In this document: piece by piece, positions 24,042 through 32,271 of the stretch | Layout of the letters: every line of letters starts with the position of its first letter | How positions within the stretch are numbered: position 1 is the stretch's first letter | From: Chloroflexota bacterium | GTDB taxonomy: Bacteria > Chloroflexota > Dormibacteria > Dormibacterales > Dormibacteraceae | DNA: 34,433 nt | Assembly: GCA_005889085.1 (NCBI GenBank) | Contig: VBDS01000010.1 | Span: 1 to 34,433, forward strand | Direction of reading: 5' to 3' | Notes under the pieces: generated by a model | Seen by the model: only the letters and a program-made list of their open reading frames with translations | What the model was told of the DNA's origin: nothing | Database searches by the model: none | Made by a program: the position numbers and the translations under genes

Positions 24042-24992
24042 ATGAAGACGGGCAGCTCCATCGTCAGTTCGGTCGCGGGGATTGGAGGCGCGCGGGATTC
24101 CGCAGCCTCCATTTCCCGGCGGGAGGCTTGGGCCCGCCGCCTTCCGCTCCTTCCTGCCTTCATCTACGTCTTTCTTGTGACGCAGATCCCCTTTGTGCTG
24201 ACGATCTACTACAGCTTTTTCTCGTGGAACCTGCTGAAGCCGGGAAGCTTTCGTTTCTCCGGGCTTGACAACTACATCGGGCTGATCACTGACGAGAGCA
24301 CCAGAATCGCGGTCTGGAACACCGTCCTCCTCACCGTTTCGGTGATCGCCATCTCGGTCATCCTCGGCACGGGCGTGGCCATGCTGCTGAACTCAGAAGT
24401 TTTCGGCAAGGGCCTGATGCGGACCCTGATGATTGCTCCCTTCCTCATCATGCCAACGGCCGGGGCGCTGATCTGGAAGCACACGCTGCTCAACCCGCTC
24501 TACGGCCTTCTCCCCTGGCTGTTGACGCCATTTGGCCTCAATCGGGTCGACTTTGTGGGCCAGGCCCCGATGGTGACGGTGGTGACCGTGGAGGTCTGGC
24601 GGTGGACGCCGTTCATGATGCTGATCATCCTGGCCGGCCTGCAGTCGCAGAACCCCGAAGTCCTCGAGGCGGCCCGCGTCGACGGCGCCAACGGCTTCCA
24701 GGCATTTCGCCACATCACCCTGCCCCTGGTGCGACCCTTCATCGAGCTGGGTGCTCTGCTGGGATCGTTGTTCGTCGTGCAAACCTTCGACTCGATCTAC
24801 GTGCTGACCGCCGGAGGCCCGGGCGAGGACACGACCAACATTCCGTACCGTCTCTACATCGTTGCGTTCCAGGGCTTCAGCATCGGACAGGCGTCGGCAA
24901 TCGGCGTTGTCGCGGTGATCGTCACGATCATCGTGGCGACGTTTGCGCTCCGCACTTTGTTCACGATCTTCCGGGTGGAGGCTCGACGGTGA
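24042..24992 (+). CDS. Sugar/polyol ABC transporter permease (MalF/SmoF type)
   Basis: A 316-residue permease with six main hydrophobic segments. LLPAFIYVFLVTQIPFVLTIYYSFFSW is the first helix and entry typical of CUT1 permeases. The coupling loop is EVLEAARVDGANGFQAFRHITLP (the EAA motif that contacts the ATPase). ATG 24042 has only a weak GAGA ribosome site, which lies in the hairpin. The stop overlaps the next gene's GTG as GTGA. Confidence 0.92.
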   Translation: MKTGSSIVSSVAGIGGARDSAASISRREAWARRLPLLPAFIYVFLVTQIPFVLTIYYSFFSWNLLKPGSFRFSGLDNYIGLITDESTRIAVWNTVLLTVSVIAISVILGTGVAMLLNSEVFGKGLMRTLMIAPFLIMPTAGALIWKHTLLNPLYGLLPWLLTPFGLNRVDFVGQAPMVTVVTVEVWRWTPFMMLIILAGLQSQNPEVLEAARVDGANGFQAFRHITLPLVRPFIELGALLGSLFVVQTFDSIYVLTAGGPGEDTTNIPYRLYIVAFQGFSIGQASAIGVVAVIVTIIVATFALRTLFTIFRVEARR

Positions 24993-25813
24993 GGGCCTCG
25001 ATGCCGATCCGGTCGCGATTGGGCTGGTCGGTCGTCGGCTGGCTGGTGGTGTTCATCTTTTTCTTCCCAGTCCTGTGGATGTGGTTGGAGTCTCTGAAGA
25101 CGGAGCCGCAGGCCGCCAGCTCCCCGCCGACGCTCTTTTTCATCCCGACCCTGTCGACATTTCAAGAGGTGCTCTCGGGCGACTTTCCGCCGTTCTTCAT
25201 CAACTCGGCGATCGCCAGCCTGGTCTCGACGCTGCTGGTCCTTGTCCTCGGTTTGCCCGCCGCGTACGCGCTCGCGATCAGACCCATCAAGCGGACTCAA
25301 GACATACTGTTCTTCTTCATCTCGACCCGCTTCTTGCCATTTGCCGCCAGCCTGGTCCCGCTCTACCTGCTGGCTCGCGACCTGCAGCTGCTGGACAACA
25401 TCCTCGCCTTGATCCTCATCTACACCACGATCAACCTCCCGCTGGGGGTCTGGCTGCTCCGCTCGTTCCTGCTCGAGATCCCGAACGACCTTTTTGAGGC
25501 GGCGCGGGTCGACGGCGCCAGCTTTCGGCACGAGATATTCCGAATCGTCGTCCCGCTGATCAGCCCCGGCCTCGCCGCGACATCGCTGATCTGCCTGATC
25601 TTCAGCTGGAACGAGTTCTTCTACGCCGTGAACTTCACGTCTTCGGTTGCCGCTACGACACCAATCTTCCTGGTCGGCTTCATCAGCGGCCGCGGACTGT
25701 TCTACGCGAAGCTCGCCGCGGCGGCCACGGTGTCCAGCCTGCCGGTCTTGCTGGCCGGCTGGATCGCGCAAAAGCAGCTCATCCGCGGCCTGACGATGGG
25801 AGCCGTCAAGTGA
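24989..25813 (+). CDS. Sugar/polyol ABC transporter permease (MalG/SmoG type)
   Basis: A 274-residue CUT1 permease of the MalG class, with the EAA loop DLFEAARVDGASFRHEIFRIVVP and the end QKQLIRGLTMGAVK that is typical of this subunit. Two starts are credible: GTG 24989, which overlaps the previous stop and has GGAGG 7 bases upstream, and ATG 25001, with GAGGG 6 bases upstream. The first is used because GTGA overlaps are repeated in this operon. It pairs with the preceding permease; no ATPase gene follows, so the energising subunit must be encoded elsewhere and may be shared (inference). Confidence 0.92.
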   Translation: MRASMPIRSRLGWSVVGWLVVFIFFFPVLWMWLESLKTEPQAASSPPTLFFIPTLSTFQEVLSGDFPPFFINSAIASLVSTLLVLVLGLPAAYALAIRPIKRTQDILFFFISTRFLPFAASLVPLYLLARDLQLLDNILALILIYTTINLPLGVWLLRSFLLEIPNDLFEAARVDGASFRHEIFRIVVPLISPGLAATSLICLIFSWNEFFYAVNFTSSVAATTPIFLVGFISGRGLFYAKLAAAATVSSLPVLLAGWIAQKQLIRGLTMGAVK

Positions 25814-26808
25814 AGGCGGTCGTGATCGAGGAACCCAACCAGGTCAAGGTCGAGCAGGTCGACGATCCGACGCCGAAGGCCGGCGAGGCCGTAATCAAGG
25901 TCGAGGCCTGCGGGATCTGCGGCACCGACATCCACGTCATCCGGGGCGAGTTTGCCCCGACCCGCTACCCGATCATCCCCGGTCACGAGTTCTGCGGCGA
26001 GGTGGTCGCTGTCGGCTCGGGCGTCAGCAACGTCGCGGTGGGCGACTTCGTGGCCGTGGATCCATCTTTGTTTTGCGGCCGCTGCCGGCAGTGTCGGGCG
26101 GGCCGGTTCAACCTTTGCGAGAACTGGAACGCGATCGGCGTCGGCTCGGCCAACGGCGCGTCGGCGGAGTTCGTCTCGGTCCCGTCGGCGAACGCCTTCC
26201 GGCTGCCCCCGGACCTTCCCCGTCACTGGGGCGCCCTGGTCGAGCCTCTCTCCTGCGCCGTGCACGGTCTCGACCAGGTCGACGCCAGGGTGGCGGACAA
26301 CTGGCTGGTCTACGGCGCCGGGACCATGGGCCTGCTGCTCGCCCAGCTGATCAAGGACAGCGGCGCGAGCAGTCTGGACATGGTGGAGAAGAACCCGGGC
26401 CGCCACGACCTTGCCAAGAAGTTGGCCGCCGACAGGATCGCGGTCTCAGCTGACGAGCTCGACCGGCCGGAGGGCTGGGACGTGGTGATCGACGCGACCG
26501 GCGTCGTCCCGGCGATCGAAGACGGGCTGCGCAGGGTGGCGCGCGGCGGCACGTTTCTCATGTTCGGCGTCGCAAACACCGACGCGATCGCGCGCTTCTC
26601 TCCGTTCCGCGTCTACAACGACGAGATCAAGATCATCGGCTCGATGGCCGTCCTGCACAGCTTCGAGCGCGCGCTCTCACTGCTTGCCAAAGGGGTGATC
26701 GATTGCGATGCGATGATCACCAACCGTTTCCGGCTCGATGAATACTCGACCGCAATCGATACCTTCCTTTCCGGGAGCGGTCTCAAGGTTCAGGTCGGGC
26801 CTGCATGA
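25810..26808 (+). CDS. Zinc-dependent medium-chain dehydrogenase (sorbitol/polyol dehydrogenase-like)
   Basis: A 332-residue MDR-family NAD(P)-dependent dehydrogenase. Catalytic zinc ligands are Cys37 (GICGTD) and His59-Glu60 (PGHEFCG), with Glu145 in VEPLSCAVHG. The structural zinc site is intact: Cys89, Cys92, Cys95 and Cys103. The nucleotide-binding motif is GAGTMG at residues 169-174. In this operon it most likely oxidises the imported polyol to a ketose for the divergent PfkB kinase; threonine or other alcohol dehydrogenase activity cannot be excluded. Start GTG 25810 overlaps the permease stop (GTGA). Confidence 0.92.
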   Translation: MKAVVIEEPNQVKVEQVDDPTPKAGEAVIKVEACGICGTDIHVIRGEFAPTRYPIIPGHEFCGEVVAVGSGVSNVAVGDFVAVDPSLFCGRCRQCRAGRFNLCENWNAIGVGSANGASAEFVSVPSANAFRLPPDLPRHWGALVEPLSCAVHGLDQVDARVADNWLVYGAGTMGLLLAQLIKDSGASSLDMVEKNPGRHDLAKKLAADRIAVSADELDRPEGWDVVIDATGVVPAIEDGLRRVARGGTFLMFGVANTDAIARFSPFRVYNDEIKIIGSMAVLHSFERALSLLAKGVIDCDAMITNRFRLDEYSTAIDTFLSGSGLKVQVGPA

Positions 26809-27997
26809 TACGGCGATAAACCACAAGGTCGCGCTGCTCACGCGAGAGTATCCGCCCGAGGTGTACGGGGGGGCGGGCACGGCCGTGGAGTACCTTGCGC
26901 GAGAGCTTCGCCACCTGGCCGAGGTCACGGTGCATTGTTGGGGGGCTCCTCGGGACGAGGCTGGGGTGACCAGCCATGAGGCGTGGTCGGCGCTCTCGGA
27001 ACCGAAGCCGGAGTCGGCCGCGCTTCAGGCCATGTCGATCAACCTGGCCATGGCCGGCGCGGTCAAGGGCGTCGACCTCGTTCACAGCCACACGTGGTAC
27101 GCCAACCTCGGCGGTCACCTGGCCAAGCTCACGTGGTCGATTCCCCACGTGATGACGATTCACAGCCTCGAACCACTCAGGCCGTGGAAGGTCGAGCAGC
27201 TGGGCGGCGGCTACGCTCTGTCACTGTTTTGCGAGCGGACAGCGGTCGAAGCCGCGGATGCTGTAATCGCCGTCTCGCACGGAGTGCGCAAGGACGTGCT
27301 CGACTGCTACCCGGCCGTCCAACCGGAACGCGTTCACGTGATCCACAATGGGATCGACCCCGCAATCTACAAGCCGGAACCCTCGACGGAAACGCTGGAC
27401 CGGTTCGGCATCGACCCGAGCATTCCATACGCGTTCTTCAACGGCCGCGTCACGAGACAGAAGGGATTGCCGCTGCTGCTGGCGGCGGCTCTCAAGCTCG
27501 ACCCACGCTATCAGCTCGTGATCGTGGCCAGCAGCCCAGACACGCCTGAGATCGCGGCTGAGGTTTCAGGACTTGCGGAGCGAGTCCGTACCGAGCGCGG
27601 CAACCTGGTTTGGATCGACCACTTCATCTCGCGCGAGGATCTGATCCACCTCCACTCCGACGCTACGGTATTCGTCTGCCCGTCGATCTATGAGCCATTT
27701 GGGCTTGTGATCCTCGAGGCGATGGCCTGCGAGACGGCGGTGGTCGCCTCTCGGGTGGGCGGGATTCCGGAGATCGTGGTCGAGGGAGAGACCGGGTTCC
27801 TGGTCGACTACGCCCCGGACGCCATGGATGCGTTCACCACGGCGCTGGCTGGGAGGATCGATCAGCTTCTTGGCGACACCGCACTCGCTGCAAAGATGGG
27901 ACGGGCTGGCCGGCGGCGAGTCATCGAGCATTTCGGGTGGCCGGCGATCGCCGCACGCACCGTCGAGCTCTACGACTCGCTTCTCTCCCGCCCTTGA
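26801..27997 (+). CDS. glgM: Glycogen synthase, actinobacterial GlgM/GlgA type (GT4)
   Basis: A GT-B glycosyltransferase of family GT4. KVALLTREYPPEVYGGAGTAVEYLAREL is the N-terminal signature of the actinobacterial enzyme that makes maltose-1-phosphate or elongates glycogen from ADP- or UDP-glucose. DLVHSHTWYAN, HNGIDP, GRVTRQKG and the donor-site EPFGLVILEAMA follow in the expected order. The start is a problem. No ATG, GTG or TTG is in frame near the homology start. CTG 26801, overlapping the dehydrogenase stop by 8 bases, is used here and gives about 398 residues; ATG 26738 would add 21 residues and overlap the previous gene by 71 bases. Its place in a polyol operon is unusual and may store surplus carbon. 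Confidence 0.85.
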   Translation: MHDTAINHKVALLTREYPPEVYGGAGTAVEYLARELRHLAEVTVHCWGAPRDEAGVTSHEAWSALSEPKPESAALQAMSINLAMAGAVKGVDLVHSHTWYANLGGHLAKLTWSIPHVMTIHSLEPLRPWKVEQLGGGYALSLFCERTAVEAADAVIAVSHGVRKDVLDCYPAVQPERVHVIHNGIDPAIYKPEPSTETLDRFGIDPSIPYAFFNGRVTRQKGLPLLLAAALKLDPRYQLVIVASSPDTPEIAAEVSGLAERVRTERGNLVWIDHFISREDLIHLHSDATVFVCPSIYEPFGLVILEAMACETAVVASRVGGIPEIVVEGETGFLVDYAPDAMDAFTTALAGRIDQLLGDTALAAKMGRAGRRRVIEHFGWPAIAARTVELYDSLLSRP

Positions 27998-28287
27998 CTG
28001 AGGGTGTCGATGACGACCTCCCAGCGTTCGACGCGGACCGGGCGGAGCATCCCGTTCGAGGCCCAGGGATCCTCCGTCATGCGCCGGCGGATCGCCTCCT
28101 CCGAGTCCGCTTCGACTATCCATAGCGTTTCGCGGTCGCCTTCCAGTGGGCCGGCCATCAGGAGGAATCCCTCGTCCGCGATGCCGTCCATGTAGCTCGC
28201 GTGCTCGTCCCAACCGGCTTGTTCTCGCATGTCGTGCGACCAGTCCCACGGCCCACCGCGCTCGACGCGGACCACATAACGCGCCAC
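27970..28287 (-). CDS. YCII-related small protein
   Basis: A 105-residue protein starting at GTG 28287, one base after the adenine deaminase stop. It shows the YCII-like fold pattern: YVVRVERGGPWDWS, HASYMDGIADEGFLLMAGPLEGD and a closing DPWASNGMLRPVRVERWEVV, where the DP(F/W) near the end is typical. Such proteins are dimeric alpha-beta barrels of the ferredoxin-like type, with no settled role in this branch. Its 3' end overlaps the glycogen synthase gene by 28 bases in convergent orientation. Confidence 0.82.
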   Translation of the reverse strand: MARYVVRVERGGPWDWSHDMREQAGWDEHASYMDGIADEGFLLMAGPLEGDRETLWIVEADSEEAIRRRMTEDPWASNGMLRPVRVERWEVVIDTLSQGRERSES

Positions 28288-28288
28288 G

Positions 28289-29974
28289 TCAGTCGACCCG
28301 GAGCGGCACGAGCTCGAATCGGTTGACGTCGACGAGCCCGCGGTCCGTGATCTTGAGCTCGGGAATCACCGAGAGGGCCAGGAAGCTGAGGCACATGAAC
28401 GGAGCCTCCCACGTGACGCCGTTCTCGCGCAGCACCTTTTCCATCCCGGCGAGCTCCTCGTGGACCGCGGCCAGGGGAGCGTCGCTCATGAGACCGGCAA
28501 CCGGGAGGGCAAGCTCACCTTTGATCTCGCCACCCTCGACCAGCACGACGCCGCCTCCAATCTGAACCAGGCGCCGGACGCAGGCCAGCATGTCCGCGTC
28601 GTCGACGCCAATCACCACCACGTTGTGCGCGTCATGGGCGACCGTCGAGGCGAACGCGCCCTTCTTCAAGCCGACGTTGGTGGCGAACCCGACACCGATC
28701 CTGCCTGTCGCATGGTGACGCTCGACGACTGCGACCTTGACGAGGTCTCGGGAGGGGTCAGCGACGAGCAGCCCGTCGCTCGCCGCCGGCTCCATGACCT
28801 CGTTTCCGGTCACAAGCTGGCCTGGGATCACGCGCAGGACGCGGATGTGGCCCGCGGGACCGCGCACTGCGAAGCAGCCGTCGGCCAGCGGGCCGACGTT
28901 CACTGTCTGGCGGACCCATTCCGGGACCTCGATCGACCGGTGTACAGGCTCCGCGCCGCGCTTCAAAACCATCTTCGGCCTGAAGGTGCGCAGGTCGTCC
29001 AGAACGACGATGTCCGCCTGGTAGCCGGGCGCGATCGCGCCGAGGTGGGGGAGGCCGTGGTACTGGGCCGGATGTAGCGTCGCCATGACGAGCGCGTCCT
29101 CAGGGCTGACGCCGTGCTCGACGGCGACCCGCAGCATCTGGTCGATGTGGCCTTCCTCGACGAGGAATACCGGCTCGCGATCGTCTGTGCAGAACATGCA
29201 CCGCTCGGGTCCGCGCGCGAGCACGAGTGGCAGCAGGTCGACCAGGTTGCGCGCCGCCGAACCCTCCCGGAGCATGATCCACATCCCGAGCCGCCGTTTC
29301 TCGAGCGCCTCCTCGTAGGTCGAGCACTCGTGATCCGATCCGATGCCCGCCGCGATGTACGCGTTCAACGCGCGTCCGCGCACGCCGGGCGCGTGGCCGT
29401 CGACGTGCGATGTAAGCCCGGTTTCAAGCTTGCCGAGCTCTGACGGCCGTCCGGCGACCACGCCAGGGAAGTTCATCATCTCGGCGACCCCGATGGTGCG
29501 GTGGCGGCGCAGCAGGCCGGCGAGGTCGCCGAGGCTGAAGGGCCGGCGCGGCGACTCCAATGGCGAGGCGGGAACGGTCGAAGGCGCCATCACGAAAACG
29601 TCAAGTGGCACCTCATCGCACGCGTCGAGCAGCCAGTGCACGCCGTCCGTGCCAAGCACGTTCGCGATCTCGTGCGGATCGGCCACCACTGTTGTGGTGC
29701 CATGCGGCAGAACAGCGCGTGAGAACTGGTCGACCATCAGCTTGGAGGACTCGATGTGCACGTGCGCGTCGATGAAGCCCGGCGCAAGGTAGGCACCGCT
29801 CACGTTGAGCTGCTCGCGCCCCTTGTACGCACCGAGGCCGGCCACGAACCCCTCGACGATCGCGACGTCGGTCTCGAGCCACTCTTTCGTGAAAACCGAG
29901 AACACCTTTCCGCCGCTCAGCACCAGATCCGCGGGCTCGTCGCCTCGGGCGACCGCCAGCCAGCGAGAATTCAT
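28289..29974 (-). CDS. ade: Adenine deaminase
   Basis: A 561-residue amidohydrolase-fold enzyme that converts adenine to hypoxanthine and ammonia for purine salvage. The first metal motif is APGFIDAHVHIESS (His71, His73), followed by ADPHEIANVLG, which is specific to the adenine deaminase family. The motif VDGHAPG and HECSTYEEALEKRRLGMWIMLREGS follow, then HPAQYHGLPHLGAIAPGYQADIVVLDD. The C-terminal domain characteristic of bacterial Ade is complete. ATG 29974 overlaps the stop of the aminotransferase gene (ATGA), so this is the middle gene of a three-gene minus-strand set. Confidence 0.93.
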   Translation of the reverse strand: MNSRWLAVARGDEPADLVLSGGKVFSVFTKEWLETDVAIVEGFVAGLGAYKGREQLNVSGAYLAPGFIDAHVHIESSKLMVDQFSRAVLPHGTTTVVADPHEIANVLGTDGVHWLLDACDEVPLDVFVMAPSTVPASPLESPRRPFSLGDLAGLLRRHRTIGVAEMMNFPGVVAGRPSELGKLETGLTSHVDGHAPGVRGRALNAYIAAGIGSDHECSTYEEALEKRRLGMWIMLREGSAARNLVDLLPLVLARGPERCMFCTDDREPVFLVEEGHIDQMLRVAVEHGVSPEDALVMATLHPAQYHGLPHLGAIAPGYQADIVVLDDLRTFRPKMVLKRGAEPVHRSIEVPEWVRQTVNVGPLADGCFAVRGPAGHIRVLRVIPGQLVTGNEVMEPAASDGLLVADPSRDLVKVAVVERHHATGRIGVGFATNVGLKKGAFASTVAHDAHNVVVIGVDDADMLACVRRLVQIGGGVVLVEGGEIKGELALPVAGLMSDAPLAAVHEELAGMEKVLRENGVTWEAPFMCLSFLALSVIPELKITDRGLVDVNRFELVPLRVD

Positions 29975-31308
29975 TGCTCCCAGCGCGGCCGCTGGTCGGC
30001 AACCACGGTGTCCACGGCATCGATGAATTCCTGGATGTCGTGCTCGTCCATCGCCGTTGACAGTGCGCCCATCCCGCGCGGCGCCATCAGCACGCCCTGG
30101 TTGACAAGGCCGAGGAACAGCTCGCGCGTCATATTCTTGTTCGCTGACGCAACGCCGCGGTAGTCGACCACAGGCCGGTCCGTGAAGTGGAGCGCGAACA
30201 TCGAGCCGGCCGAGTTGACCTGCACCGGCACCCGATGCGAGGCGAACACCTCGCGAAGCAGCTCCGCGACCCGCGCGCCTTTCCGATTCAGGTCCTCGTA
30301 GACGTCGGGCGTGAGCTCCGTCATCGTGGCAAGCCCTGCCGCCATCCCGAGCGGGTTGCCGTTGTACGTGCCGCCCTGCGCCAGGTTCCCCTCGCGCCGA
30401 GGATCGAGCAGCTCCATCACCTCGGCCCGGCCGCCGAACGCGGCGACTGGAAGCCCACCGCCGATGATCTTGCCCATCGTCGTGAGGTCCGGCGTCACGC
30501 CGTACATCTGCTGCGCGCCGCCGGGCGCCAGGCGGAGCGAGATCACCTCGTCGAAGATGAGAAGAATGCCGAGCTCGTGAGTGGTGCTCCTGAGCCGCTC
30601 GAGGAACTCAACTGTTGCCGGGATCACACCACCGGCTCCGATGACCGGCTCCAGGATCACCGCGGCCAACGCGGCGGCTTCGCGGCGGATGATCGCCTCG
30701 GCGGCGTCGGGGTTGTTGAAGGGCAGCACCACAGTCTGCTGCAGAACCCAATCGGGCGTGCCGGCCGAGTCGGGCCTGGCAATCGGAGCGTCGGGCGGTC
30801 CCGCTTCGGACAGAGCCGGGTGCGTGCTCACCTCGGCGTAGTCGTGGGTGCCGTGATAGCCGCCCTCCATGCGCGCGATCTTCGGCCGCCCCGTGAAGGC
30901 CCGGGCCAGCCGCATGGCGAACATCGTCGCCTCGGTGCCCGAGTTGCAGAAGCGGACCGCGTCGAGGCTCGGCACCCGCTCACATAAAAGTGTCGCAAGC
31001 TGAACCTCGATCGCGTTCGCGGCGGCGAAACCGGTGCCGCGCGCGGCCTGCTTCTGAATTGCCTCGACAACCTTCGGATGCGCATGGCCGAGGATCATCG
31101 CCGTGTAGTTGCCGAGCATGTCGATGCGCTCGTTGCCGTCGGCGTCCCAGACCCGGCACCCTTCGCCGCGCTCGATGTAGACGGGGTAGGGGTCGAAGTA
31201 GGTGGTCGTTCGGGTGGTGCCGCCCGGCATGACGGCGACTGCCTTCTCGTGCAGAGCACGAGAGCGGGGAGTGGTTTCGCGGTACAAGGCCTCCGCGTCG
31301 TTTGGCAC
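29971..31308 (-). CDS. Class III aminotransferase (glutamate-1-semialdehyde aminomutase-like)
   Basis: A 445-residue PLP enzyme of the class III fold. Landmarks are VMPGGTTRTTTYFDPYPVYIERGEGCRVWDADGNERID, then CNSGTEATMFAMRLAR, then LLIFDEVISLR, with the PLP lysine Lys280 in TTMGKIIGGGLPVAAFGG. It resembles HemL but has the TTRTTTYFDPYP form found in a wider group of annotated aspartate/omega aminotransferases, so it need not act in haem synthesis. The best start is GTG 31308 (VPNDAEALYRE...). GTG codons at 31326 and 31329 would add 6-7 residues; the longer open frame runs into the divergent hydrolase gene. Confidence 0.85.
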   Translation of the reverse strand: MPNDAEALYRETTPRSRALHEKAVAVMPGGTTRTTTYFDPYPVYIERGEGCRVWDADGNERIDMLGNYTAMILGHAHPKVVEAIQKQAARGTGFAAANAIEVQLATLLCERVPSLDAVRFCNSGTEATMFAMRLARAFTGRPKIARMEGGYHGTHDYAEVSTHPALSEAGPPDAPIARPDSAGTPDWVLQQTVVLPFNNPDAAEAIIRREAAALAAVILEPVIGAGGVIPATVEFLERLRSTTHELGILLIFDEVISLRLAPGGAQQMYGVTPDLTTMGKIIGGGLPVAAFGGRAEVMELLDPRREGNLAQGGTYNGNPLGMAAGLATMTELTPDVYEDLNRKGARVAELLREVFASHRVPVQVNSAGSMFALHFTDRPVVDYRGVASANKNMTRELFLGLVNQGVLMAPRGMGALSTAMDEHDIQEFIDAVDTVVADQRPRWEQ

Positions 31309-31416
31309 TGCCGGTGAGGCTACCACCACCCCCGGCACTGATCGCCAGGGCGCGTACGATACAGGCTCGCGAGGGCGTCCCTGGAGTGGGTGGAGTACAT
31401 GCGGGAAGGAGCTTCT

Positions 31417-32271
31417 ATGAGTGCTGTTGCGTCGCCGATCACCGAGCACGAATCCGAACAGATCGAGCGCGCCAACGCGTCTGGGCGCACCCCTGTCGTC
31501 TTCATCCATGGCCTGTGGCTGCTGCCGAGCAGCTGGGACCGCTGGGCCGAGGTGTTCGAGGAGTCTGGCTACTCGGCCGTGAAGCCAGGCTGGCCCGACG
31601 ATCCGGAAACCGTGGCCGATGCAAAGGCGCACCCGGAGGTGTTCGCCGGTAAGACGGTGGGACAGGTCGCCGACCACTTTGCCGGAGTGATAGGCAAGCT
31701 GAACAAAAAGCCGGCCGTGATCGGCCATTCGTTTGGCGGACTGCTGACCCAGATCGTCGCCGGGCGCGGCCTGGCGGCGGTGTCCGTCGCGATCGATCCG
31801 GCGCCGTTCCGCGGCGTGCTCCCGCTGCCGATCTCGGCCCTCAAGGCAGCATCCCCAGTGCTGCAGAACCCGGCCAACCGCGGCCGTGCCATCCCGCTCA
31901 CGTACGAGCAATTCAGGTTTGCCTTCGCGAACGCGGTGAGCGAGGATGAGGCGAAAGAGCTGTACGAGACGTTTGCCGTCCCTGCATCGGGCGCTCCCCT
32001 TTTTCAGGCGGCGGCGGCCAACCTGAACCCATGGACCGAGGCAAAGGTGAACACGATCAATCCCGAGCGAGGTCCGCTGCTGATCATCGACGGAGAGAAG
32101 GACAACACGGTCCCGTGGGCGATCGCCAACGCGTCTTACAAACGCCAGAAGCGCAACCCGGGAGTGACCGAGATCAAGCTGATCCCAGACCGCGGCCACG
32201 CCCTCACGATCGACAGCGGTTGGCGCGAGGTCGCGGATACCGCGCTCGCGTTCGTCAAGCGTTTCGTCTGA
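31417..32271 (+). CDS. Alpha/beta hydrolase
   Basis: A 284-residue alpha/beta-hydrolase. PVVFIHGLWLLPSSWDRWAEVFEESGY gives the oxyanion segment; the triad is Ser105 (IGHSFGG), Asp229 (GEKDNTVP) and His261 (DRGHALTID). A substrate cannot be named; non-haem haloperoxidase or esterase-type members share this form. ATG 31417 is supported by AAGGAG 5 bases upstream; two earlier in-frame starts (31390, 31399) lack this. The stop codon overlaps a CTG that seems to begin the next gene. The 108-base gap before it, shared with the divergent aminotransferase, shows no convincing promoter. Confidence 0.85.
   Translation: MSAVASPITEHESEQIERANASGRTPVVFIHGLWLLPSSWDRWAEVFEESGYSAVKPGWPDDPETVADAKAHPEVFAGKTVGQVADHFAGVIGKLNKKPAVIGHSFGGLLTQIVAGRGLAAVSVAIDPAPFRGVLPLPISALKAASPVLQNPANRGRAIPLTYEQFRFAFANAVSEDEAKELYETFAVPASGAPLFQAAAANLNPWTEAKVNTINPERGPLLIIDGEKDNTVPWAIANASYKRQKRNPGVTEIKLIPDRGHALTIDSGWREVADTALAFVKRFV

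Noticed and set aside
29971-31308. Haem-pathway hemL
   Set aside because: The N-terminal pattern belongs to a wider class III aminotransferase group and no other haem gene is near.
31309-31416. Divergent promoter between aminotransferase and hydrolase genes
   Set aside because: Only weak -10-like hexamers (such as GATACA) without matching -35 elements; a short CCAGGG/CCCTGG inverted repeat is too weak to call.
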